From Atopobiaceae bacterium UBA5363 (GTDB lineage: Bacteria > Actinomycetota > Coriobacteriia > Coriobacteriales > Atopobiaceae), in contig DHPN01000033.1 of the NCBI GenBank assembly GCA_002407925.1, positions 10,335 through 50,619 of the forward strand: a stretch of 40,285 bases of DNA, read 5' to 3'. The notes under the pieces are model-generated. The model was given only the letters and a program-made list of their open reading frames with translations. It did not search any database and was not told the origin of the DNA. Of the stretch, positions 34,182 through 40,285 are shown in pieces. Each line of letters starts with the position of its first letter. Positions within the stretch are counted from its first letter, which is position 1. The translations under genes were made by a program, and so were the position numbers.

Positions 34182-34200
34182 AAACCTCTTTTGGTTTTCT
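34182..34200 (+). terminator. Weak hairpin after kup
   Basis: AAACC and GGTTT pair around a T-rich loop and are followed by TCTTG, between the convergent kup and citrate synthase genes. The 5-bp stem is weak. Confidence 0.3.
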
Positions 34201-34252
34201 TGTCTTTGCATCCAAGACGTCTCAGAAGAACAGCAACAACGGCAAGCCGCGT

Positions 34253-35737
34253 CTAGCTGCGCTCACGCAAGGGCATATAGATGCGATTCTTCAAATAGGA
34301 GTTGTACGCTGGCCGGATGATACGGCCAGCAACGTAGAGCTCCTCCATGCGGTGAGCCGCCCATCCTGCGAGACGCGCCAGAGCAAAAAATGGTGTATAC
34401 AGCTCTTCCGGAATTCCAAGCATCGCATAGACGAAGCCAGAATAGAGGTCGATGTTGGCACAGATAGGCTTCTTGATGCCACGAACGTCACGCATGAGCT
34501 CTGGCCCAAGGCGCTCGATTGACTCGATCAAGTCGAAGCGCTCCTCTTGCCCCATCTTCTTCGCCAAGGTGCGAGCATAGCCCTTCACGACCTGAGCCCG
34601 CGGGTCACTCTTGGTATAGACGGCGTGACCAAGCCCATAGATGAGGCCCGACCTGTCGAATGCCTCCCCATGCAAGATCTTGGTAAGGTATGCCGCAAGC
34701 TGGTCATCGTCATCCCAGCGCTCAACGTGGGAGGCGATGTCATCGATCATCTTAGATACCTGCGCATTGGCCCCACCATGCTTAGGGCCTTTGAGAGAGC
34801 CGAGCGCAGCGACATAGGTCGAATAGGCGTCAGTGCCGGAAGAGGAGAGCACGCGACAGGTGAACGTCGAGTTGTTGCCGCCGCCATGCTCTGCATGCAG
34901 CATCAACATGACATCGAGCATCCTTGCCTCATCACGGGTGAAGCCATCATCTCCGCGCAAGACATCAAGAATCGTCTCGGCCATCGAGTATTCCTCGCAT
35001 GCGGGAGGCACATAGAAAGACCGATATTCCTTTTTTGCGCGATAGGCTTCGGAGGCGACGACTGCGACACGCGGCCAACGAGCTAGCAGGGACAGAGCAA
35101 CGTCCACCTCGTGTATGGGAGAGGTGTCATCAGGCGTCGGATCGAAGGCGTAGAGCAGCAGCGTCGCACGCTGCAGGACGTTTATAATCGACTGGCTGTA
35201 GGTCGCTCGCGGAAAGATGCGCAGATAACCCTCAGGAAGCTGGCGGCGCGTGGCGATGCGCTCGCGGAAATCCGCCAGTTCGTCGCTCGTTGGCAAAAAG
35301 CCCGCAATCAGCAGATACGCGATCTCCTCATAGCCGAAGCGTCCCTCATCGATAGCCCCGTGCACCAAATCCGCAATGTTATAGCCACGGATAAGCAGCC
35401 GTCCTTCATCAGGGATAACCGCACCGTCAGCTGACTTATTGTAGCCGTGGACGTCAGAGATCGTCGTGAGCCCGACAAGGACGCCAGAGCCGTCGGCATT
35501 ACGTAGTCCCCTTTTTACGTCGTAGCGGCGGTAAAGCTCATCGGATACCTTGTCCGCGTAGGCGCTGCCATTATAGAGGCGAGTTGCGACGGGCGGAATG
35601 CCGAGGCTTTTCGATGGCATCGGGTAGGAGTCCGGCACGCGCAGAAAAGCAGACATGGTCTTCTCAGCCAATGGGGAGAGATGCTTATGCTCAAGGGGCT
35701 TCTTATTTAAGTTGCTCTGCTTTGCTTCGTCTGACAT
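34253..35737 (-). CDS. Citrate synthase
   Basis: Condenses acetyl-CoA with oxaloacetate, entering the oxidative branch toward 2-oxoglutarate and glutamate. 494 aa, with the catalytic His segments LHAEHGGGNNSTF and GLGHAVYTKSDPRA and the C-terminal NIDLYSGFVY region carrying the expected acid. It is some 60 residues longer than E. coli GltA and resembles the long-form citrate synthases seen in Clostridia and Coriobacteriia. ATG 35737 is chosen because the protein then begins MSDEAKQSN; its ribosome site is weak (TGGGAT), and the frame extends to 35809 inside the preceding gene. The ACT-domain gene ends 16 bases upstream, so the two are probably co-transcribed. Confidence 0.95.
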   Translation of the reverse strand: MSDEAKQSNLNKKPLEHKHLSPLAEKTMSAFLRVPDSYPMPSKSLGIPPVATRLYNGSAYADKVSDELYRRYDVKRGLRNADGSGVLVGLTTISDVHGYNKSADGAVIPDEGRLLIRGYNIADLVHGAIDEGRFGYEEIAYLLIAGFLPTSDELADFRERIATRRQLPEGYLRIFPRATYSQSIINVLQRATLLLYAFDPTPDDTSPIHEVDVALSLLARWPRVAVVASEAYRAKKEYRSFYVPPACEEYSMAETILDVLRGDDGFTRDEARMLDVMLMLHAEHGGGNNSTFTCRVLSSSGTDAYSTYVAALGSLKGPKHGGANAQVSKMIDDIASHVERWDDDDQLAAYLTKILHGEAFDRSGLIYGLGHAVYTKSDPRAQVVKGYARTLAKKMGQEERFDLIESIERLGPELMRDVRGIKKPICANIDLYSGFVYAMLGIPEELYTPFFALARLAGWAAHRMEELYVAGRIIRPAYNSYLKNRIYMPLRERS

Positions 35738-35753
35738 ATGCACATCCCATCGT

Positions 35754-36050
35754 TCAAAGGCGATACATATACTTGAAAACTTCTTCGCGTTGCATCTGAA
35801 TCTGGACACCCAGATGCATGCCTAACCCTGAGAGCTGCTTCTGCAGCGCAGGGAAGTCTGTCTCTAGATCCTTTAAGTCCACAAGCATGGTCATGGTAAA
35901 AATCCCTTGTAAAATAGTCTGGGAGATGTCAAGGATGTTTGCGTCTCTTTCGGCTATCGCGCTCGTCACAGCTGCGACAATTCCTGAACGGTCACTACCA
36001 AGCACCGTGATGACTACGCGGCCCGCGAGGGATTTTTTGCTGTCTGCCAT
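35754..36050 (-). CDS. ACT-domain protein (UPF0237 family)
   Basis: 98-aa protein made almost entirely of an ACT domain (RVVITVLGSDRSGIVAAVTSAIAERDANILDISQTI), the fold that binds amino acids in regulatory proteins. Family members are usually encoded beside a UPF0210/DUF711 partner; here the next gene is citrate synthase. It could sense an amino acid and tune central metabolism, but nothing in the sequence proves that. ATG 36050 has AGGTGG upstream; a GTG three codons earlier is possible. Confidence 0.92.
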   Translation of the reverse strand: MADSKKSLAGRVVITVLGSDRSGIVAAVTSAIAERDANILDISQTILQGIFTMTMLVDLKDLETDFPALQKQLSGLGMHLGVQIQMQREEVFKYMYRL

Positions 36051-36131
36051 GTCCTCCACCTCTCGTTTAATGACGATGCGTACTATTGTAAAGCAGCTTT
36101 TGTTCGGTCATGCAAGACGCAACCAATACGT

Positions 36132-36206
36132 CATACGTCCAGTTCTTTTCTGCTTTCAAAAAGGACTGTCCCATTGCAGTCCAAGCACAGATACACTGGA
36201 CGTATG
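36132..36206 (+). promoter_or_regulatory. Nested inverted repeats upstream of the alcohol dehydrogenase gene, candidate structured leader RNA
   Basis: CATACGTCCAG (36132-36142) and CTGGACGTATG (36196-36206) are perfect 11-bp inverted copies 53 bases apart. Within the spacer GGACTG (36163-36168) and CAGTCC (36177-36182) form a second hairpin with an 8-base loop. The outer stem ends about 13 bases before the AAAGGAGA ribosome site. A closing stem enclosing a hairpin is a riboswitch-like shape, but an operator pair for a looping repressor would look the same. I recognise no known family. Confidence 0.45.
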
Positions 36207-36229
36207 CAGCGGATGGCGAAAGGAGACTT

Positions 36230-37429
36230 ATGGAAGACTTTCAATGGATGGTACCTACGGAATTTGTCTTCGGGCACGGCGCAGAGGAGAGGATTGGCAA
36301 TTGGGTTGCACATCATGACTTTGCCAAAGCCCTACTCATCTATGGAAAAACGCATGCTGTCAAATCCGGCTTGGTTGCCACCATACACGGCTCTCTTGAC
36401 AATGCGGGAGTCGAGCATGTTGACATGGGCGGCGTCCGCCCCAATCCTGAGGTCAGCTTCGTGCGTAACGCCATACAAACTGCTCGGGATAAAGAGATCG
36501 ACATTGTTATCGCAATTGGCGGTGGATCAGTCATAGACACGTGCAAGGCGGTCGCTGCGGGCGTTCTGTATGATGGGGACGTATGGGACCTCTTCAAGCG
36601 GCCCGAGCCTGTTGCCGTTTCCAGGTCGCTTCCGGTTGTGTCGGTCCTGACCATACCTGCCGCAGGTTCAGAGGCATCTGACTCTTGTGTCATCTCCAAT
36701 GATGCACTCGGCTTGAAATCAGCCTTGCATGGAGACTTCATCCGCTGCAAGGCGGCCTTTATGGATCCTGAATTGACATTGTCACTGCCAGCATGGCAAA
36801 CGTTTGCCGGTATCACGGATATGTGTGTTCACATCTTTGAGCGCTTTTTCTCACAAACCGGCGACGTGCCCGTATCGGATGGGATAGCACTATCACTTCT
36901 GCGCTCAATTCGTTCTGCAGCTCTCGTGCTGCTCAGAGATCCTTCTAACTACGACGCACGTGCCACCATCATGTGGGCTTCGACGTTGGCCCATAACGGG
37001 ATCTGCGGGGTCGGACGAGTCGAAGATTGGGCTTCCCACGGAATGGAGCATGAGCTGTCCGCAGCAAAGCCAGAGGTCACTCATGGCGCTGGCCTTGCTG
37101 TAATCGTCCCTGCATGGATGCGCTTCGTCTATCATGAGAATCCCCAGCGCTTCGCTCAGCTAGGGCGCGAGGTCTTCGGCCTTGGGCCAACAGGCTCAGT
37201 TGAAGCAGACGCGCAGGCAGCAATTGATGCCGTCCAGCATTTCTTCTGCGCCATTGGCATGCCGCGCTATCTCGATGAATTTGGCTTCACTCGAGATGAC
37301 GTAGACGCGCTGCTGCCATCGCTGCAACTTAACAAGGGTGCGACATTCGGCTCATTCAAGAGGCTCAGCATCGAAGACGCCCGCACTATCTATCTTTCTG
37401 CGTTCAAGCCAAAGGCATGCCAAGCTTAG
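36230..37429 (+). CDS. Iron-containing alcohol dehydrogenase (BDH/YqhD-like)
   Basis: NAD(P)H-dependent group III dehydrogenase of 399 aa that would reduce aldehydes, probably for redox balance in fermentation. It has the nucleotide-binding IAIGGGSVIDTCKA and IPAAGSEASDSCVI, and the four metal ligands Asp197 and His201 (GITDMCVHIFERF), His270 (SHGMEHELSA) and His285 (THGAGLAVIVP). These fit the butanol dehydrogenase YugJ/BdhA and YqhD branch. ATG 36230 is preceded by AAAGGAGA at good spacing; the 40 codons upstream contain the inverted-repeat leader and are not protein-like. Divergent from the ACT-domain gene. Confidence 0.95.
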   Translation: MEDFQWMVPTEFVFGHGAEERIGNWVAHHDFAKALLIYGKTHAVKSGLVATIHGSLDNAGVEHVDMGGVRPNPEVSFVRNAIQTARDKEIDIVIAIGGGSVIDTCKAVAAGVLYDGDVWDLFKRPEPVAVSRSLPVVSVLTIPAAGSEASDSCVISNDALGLKSALHGDFIRCKAAFMDPELTLSLPAWQTFAGITDMCVHIFERFFSQTGDVPVSDGIALSLLRSIRSAALVLLRDPSNYDARATIMWASTLAHNGICGVGRVEDWASHGMEHELSAAKPEVTHGAGLAVIVPAWMRFVYHENPQRFAQLGREVFGLGPTGSVEADAQAAIDAVQHFFCAIGMPRYLDEFGFTRDDVDALLPSLQLNKGATFGSFKRLSIEDARTIYLSAFKPKACQA

Positions 37430-37484
37430 CCTTGCTCAATTGCAGCGCCAACGCGCCTCCCTTCCCTAGTAGCACCTAACAGAA

Positions 37485-37506
37485 GAGGCGGCATCTCTGC
37501 CGCCTC
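37485..37506. terminator. Terminator hairpin between convergent alcohol dehydrogenase and carD genes
   Basis: GAGGCGGCA and TGCCGCCTC form a perfect 9-bp stem with a 4-base loop. On the minus strand it is followed by TTCTGTT. A second, imperfect GC-rich hairpin lies at about 37513-37530. T-runs are short, so efficiency is uncertain. Confidence 0.65.
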
Positions 37507-37562
37507 CCGGAGGGCATATGAGCTGGGCTGTTCGCCCCAGGGTTACGCTATTTATCTGATGG

Positions 37563-38051
37563 CTACTCCTTGCTTGTTGTTTGTTGAAGGAGCTTTGCAA
37601 CATCCTCAGGCGTCTTGCCAAGCGCCACAGACAGTTCGAGGAATGAGCGCTCACTCGCAGTCTTAAGCACACGCTCATAAGCAACGGGCGGCTTTTTGTT
37701 GTGGGCCCTCAGGTCTCTAATGCGCGTTCGGAGCGTCTTGACAATACGCACGGAGTCTCGACAGTCCCCATTACGCATCTCGTCTTTGTAGTACTGCTCC
37801 TCAAGAGCATTGCTGCGCTCCCGGTGATTTTCAACTTCCATAGTGGGATACTCATTGATGATGCGAACAGCCTCGTCATGCGACAGGACGGGGCGAAGCC
37901 GATTCTCCCCAGAAACGGGAAAGCTGATACGCATAGGGTTGCGTCGACCAACGGGGAGAAGCATGTATGATTCCTGGGGCTTATCTACAACCTCATCAAC
38001 CTTACAAACACCTTGGCCAGGATGTACGATGTATTCCCCCACTTCATACAT
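37563..38051 (-). CDS. CarD/CdnL-family RNA polymerase-binding regulator
   Basis: 162 aa. The N-terminal RNAP-interaction Tudor-like domain (MYEVGEYIVHPGQGVCKVDEV) and the helical C-terminal DNA-contacting domain (NHRERSNALEEQYYKDEMRN, ERSFLELSVALG) are both recognisable. In actinobacteria CarD stabilises the open promoter complex and affects rRNA and stress transcription. AAGGGAG lies about 10 nt before the ATG. It stands alone, with an AT-rich upstream region containing a good promoter candidate. Confidence 0.93.
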   Translation of the reverse strand: MYEVGEYIVHPGQGVCKVDEVVDKPQESYMLLPVGRRNPMRISFPVSGENRLRPVLSHDEAVRIINEYPTMEVENHRERSNALEEQYYKDEMRNGDCRDSVRIVKTLRTRIRDLRAHNKKPPVAYERVLKTASERSFLELSVALGKTPEDVAKLLQQTTSKE

Positions 38052-38081
38052 GTATGCTAATCTCCCTTCATATCATCTTTT

Positions 38082-38109
38082 TTTATAATGATAGCATGGA
38101 TTTTGTTAA
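38082..38109 (-). promoter_or_regulatory. Promoter of the carD-family gene
   Basis: On the minus strand TTAACA (38104-38109) and TATAAA (38082-38087) are 16 bases apart, 30 bases before the start codon. The 133-base gap is the most AT-rich stretch of the window. Confidence 0.6.
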
Positions 38110-38184
38110 AGGAAGATTTTTTTCTTAATTTACCCTTGCTTCTACATACCATTTATCGTATTTTATGAGATTTATTTTATATGT

Positions 38185-40095
38185 TTAACCCTTTGCACAA
38201 CATTGCGCGACCCAGGCAAGCAAATTGTCCTCTGCGTTGCCAGACCTTTCAGCCATAAACGTCGAGGCGCCCCAGACGGGCGTAAAGGAAACATCTTTCA
38301 CAGCTTCGCTGTGCTTAAGCGCACGAACTAGATTCGCCTCACAAGTAAGCGGCACATCGGATTGAAAAAGGGCCGCGTTAATCCGCCAATAGGGCGCGAC
38401 ACTGCTCGACCCGTTCCCCTCATAGTGAGCAGAGAGGTAATACAGCGGGTTGAGCATCGCTACACGCTGTCCCATATCAGAGTTCATCGAGTCTGTCTTT
38501 GCGATGTCCTCTGCCCAGTCATTCACCACCTGGGCGTCCCAGTCAGAGCACGTAGCATAGCTTTCCTGTTTGGCAGCCACAAGGTTTGCCATTGTCTCAT
38601 CGAAATGCAGCGTTGTCTCATTGTCTATGCCAAAGAGTTGGTTGAGCGTTGTGGAGCGATCTGTCGCGTCATACGCACCCACCCCTCTCGTTGCAGGGGA
38701 ACAGGTGTTGACGTAGTCCCACAGGTCCGTGAGTAGTGCGCTTTGCTTGTGAGAGTTATAGACCAGCCAGCGACTCTCGCCGTTAAGTGTGGAGACATAG
38801 CTTTCCACCGAGTCATACACAGTCGACTGCACCGTGGTAACGCCGCTTACCGCCTTGTTGTTGGTCGTGGGGACAGACGTGCCGGACTCTTTCGCATCTA
38901 CTGTCGCATTCACATCTTCTGTGCTCGTCAAATTGGGGTCGCCGGGAAACACCGATATCTCTGCGGACTCAGGCGTGTATGTATAGGGAAATGTCGTTTG
39001 GGACAAGAAGCTACTAGCCGCGTCTTCAATGATGCCGACGATATGGTCATAGTAGCTACCGGAGACGTAGGACCCATCTTCTGCCATGTCAAGAGTGAGC
39101 TGGTTTCCGCTGTCATCGCGCAAGTCCATTTGATTGACATAGTCGCCGTATGCATTGGCCAGATCATCGGACAGGAGCTTCGTCCATGTGCCGTCAGCGC
39201 GTTGTCCCTGCGAGGAGAATTGGCCCATCATCCACTCATAGCCGGCGTCCGCCTCATCAAAGGAGATCAGCGGGCACCATGAAGCCGAACCGGTGATGGC
39301 ATCAGAGAGACTGTCCCCCTTTGTGCCATCATGCGTTGCGGCCCCGATCGAGTTCAGGTAGTCATCATAAAATTTCGCATCACCCATTGAGCCGAGGCAG
39401 GCGCTGATGCCCCCGCCGCCGCCAAAGCCGAACACGAAGATGCGCGACGTGTCGCAAGGCAGTGAGTCCTTGTTGTAGCGCAGGTAGCGTATGGCCGCCT
39501 TCATGTCTACGACAGCCCAAGGAGCTCCTCCCGAGATCACATCCTCCGAGTTGCTTTCACTTTCCACGGTTGCGCTACGGCCACGAAAGCCTGCGTATAC
39601 GTAGATATATCCAGCACCAAGATAGCGAGAAAGCCCATCGTAGGAATATGCCGTAGGACATGACTGGCCCTCAAAGAATGAGGAATTGATTGGCATGAGC
39701 ACTGGCGCTGTGGCAGGGGTGAAGCTTCCCACGGTCGCATCATCCACGACAGAGCACTTGTACGTGCCGCTTAGCCTCTTTTCCCCTTTGAAGTAGGCTC
39801 CCGGCACAAATATTGCAAGCGACTCATAGGTTGTTGTGGCCGGTTTTGTACAGTATGAGATGCCAAGCTGGTAATAGCAGTCGTTTGCGTCATCGTAGCG
39901 CCATGCGCCCATGTCTATTGCGAGATCTGAGAACTCATTGAGGTCAACGTCTGACTGCTGGACAGCGGTGCTGCCGCTTGTATCACTGCCAGTCGAGCCA
40001 TTCGACGATCGCGTGCCAAAGTTTGCACAAGCTGAAAGACCCGCTGTGCATACAGCCATGCCCAGGCCGAGAAAGCCTCTCCTGGTGATGTTCAT
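38185..40095 (-). CDS. Tannase-like alpha/beta-hydrolase lipoprotein lacking the catalytic triad
   Basis: 636 aa. A twin-arginine motif (TRRGFLGLG, Arg5-Arg6) and a lipobox ending at Cys23 (LSAC) predict export and lipid anchoring, followed by a Ser/Gly/Thr linker. The body resembles subtype B tannases (FVPGAYFKGE, DGLSRYLGAGYIYVYAGFRGR, GGAPWAVVDMKAAIRYLRYN, YDDYLNSIGAATHDG). The nucleophile elbow GTSAGG reads GFGGGG, so Gly225 replaces Ser. The motif with the catalytic His (HSGDYD) reads RSGNAED with Arg617, and the Asp-containing DRDTS motif is not preserved (FQSDVPLT). It probably binds rather than hydrolyses its ligand. AAGGAGG lies 5 nt before the ATG. The family call is from recall; another DUF-type esterase-like lipoprotein is possible. 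Confidence 0.75.
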   Translation of the reverse strand: MNITRRGFLGLGMAVCTAGLSACANFGTRSSNGSTGSDTSGSTAVQQSDVDLNEFSDLAIDMGAWRYDDANDCYYQLGISYCTKPATTTYESLAIFVPGAYFKGEKRLSGTYKCSVVDDATVGSFTPATAPVLMPINSSFFEGQSCPTAYSYDGLSRYLGAGYIYVYAGFRGRSATVESESNSEDVISGGAPWAVVDMKAAIRYLRYNKDSLPCDTSRIFVFGFGGGGGISACLGSMGDAKFYDDYLNSIGAATHDGTKGDSLSDAITGSASWCPLISFDEADAGYEWMMGQFSSQGQRADGTWTKLLSDDLANAYGDYVNQMDLRDDSGNQLTLDMAEDGSYVSGSYYDHIVGIIEDAASSFLSQTTFPYTYTPESAEISVFPGDPNLTSTEDVNATVDAKESGTSVPTTNNKAVSGVTTVQSTVYDSVESYVSTLNGESRWLVYNSHKQSALLTDLWDYVNTCSPATRGVGAYDATDRSTTLNQLFGIDNETTLHFDETMANLVAAKQESYATCSDWDAQVVNDWAEDIAKTDSMNSDMGQRVAMLNPLYYLSAHYEGNGSSSVAPYWRINAALFQSDVPLTCEANLVRALKHSEAVKDVSFTPVWGASTFMAERSGNAEDNLLAWVAQCCAKG

Positions 40096-40135
40096 GAAAA
40101 CCTCCTTGGGCCTCTCTTATACAGTCTCCATGCCT

Positions 40136-40285
40136 CTACTGCTGACGAATGCCCCGCACTTTCTCGCTGCCAACCCTGCTGTAGCGATCCGTGCGACGGT
40201 CTTCGCCCCAGAAGCAGCAAGAAAACATTCCCGGTCCCACATGGCAGCCAATCGTAGGGCCGATCGTCGAGCGAAACACCTGAAG
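40136..40285 (-). CDS. DegV-family fatty-acid-binding protein, C-terminal end only
   Basis: The last 49 residues of a gene entering from the right edge. The visible part STIGPTIGCHVGPGMFSCCF carries the DegV C-terminal signature (IG..HVGPG), followed by a short polar tail and a TAG stop at 40136-40138. DegV/FakB proteins bind acyl chains in exogenous fatty-acid use. It ends 40 bases before the tannase-like start on the same strand, so co-transcription is possible. Confidence 0.7.
   Translation of the reverse strand, partial: LQVFRSTIGPTIGCHVGPGMFSCCFWGEDRRTDRYSRVGSEKVRGIRQQ

Noticed and set aside
1..40285. Mobile elements, phage genes, CRISPR arrays, tRNA or rRNA genes
   Set aside because: No transposase or integrase-like protein, no regular repeat-spacer pattern and no cloverleaf-like sequence was found in any gap.

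Overview
The window reads as chromosomal DNA of a Gram-positive actinobacterium, most likely class Coriobacteriia (perhaps the Eggerthellaceae side; genus not determinable by eye). The grounds are a mid-50s GC content, MurT/GatD, an Asp23-AmaP-DUF2273 envelope set, CarD, a GlnR-like OmpR-family regulator, ArgR and twin-arginine lipoproteins. Genes are dense and mostly on the minus strand. I see no tRNA, rRNA, CRISPR array, insertion sequence or prophage.

Layout. 1-1530: partial membrane-anchored HtrA protease. 1718-7412: a minus-strand nitrogen block, in transcription order a glutamine synthetase-like gene, an amino-acid ABC transporter (binding lipoprotein, permease, ATPase) and a GlnR-like regulator. 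7734-8498: phosphoglycerate mutase on the plus strand. 8583-15369: a minus-strand envelope run (YebC, LCP protein, AmaP, DUF2273, Asp23, MurT, GatD) ending in a PerR/Fur regulator. 15589-17105: an acidic orphan protein, then Lgt and a NifU-like scaffold. 17356-21121: TyrRS and a U32 peptidase. 21266-25559: class A PBP, ArgR and a C39-like membrane protein. 25673-31519: phosphoglucomutase, an RlmKL-like rRNA methyltransferase and an S10 carboxypeptidase. 31807-37429: Kup potassium transporter, citrate synthase, ACT-domain protein and iron-dependent alcohol dehydrogenase. 37563-40285: CarD, a tannase-like lipoprotein and the 3' end of a DegV gene.

The most interesting part is 1718-7565. The glutamine synthetase-like protein keeps the family's length and scaffold but has lost four of six metal ligands and has Asp in place of the flap Glu, so it looks like a pseudoenzyme. 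Its upstream region carries an exact match to the actinobacterial GlnR half-box (GTAAC-n6-GAAAC). The same block encodes a GlnR-like regulator with a degenerate receiver, and a permease carrying an extra extracytoplasmic domain. Together these suggest an uncharacterised nitrogen or glutamine sensing module in which a dead glutamine synthetase has a regulatory rather than catalytic role. That role is inference; the residue losses and the site are read directly from the sequence.

Three other proteins also lack key catalytic residues: a C39-like protein with Ser at the Cys position, a tannase-like lipoprotein without its triad, and an RlmKL homologue with a degenerate RlmL half. A nested inverted repeat upstream of the alcohol dehydrogenase could be a structured leader RNA. 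Family comparisons were made from memory, without database searches.
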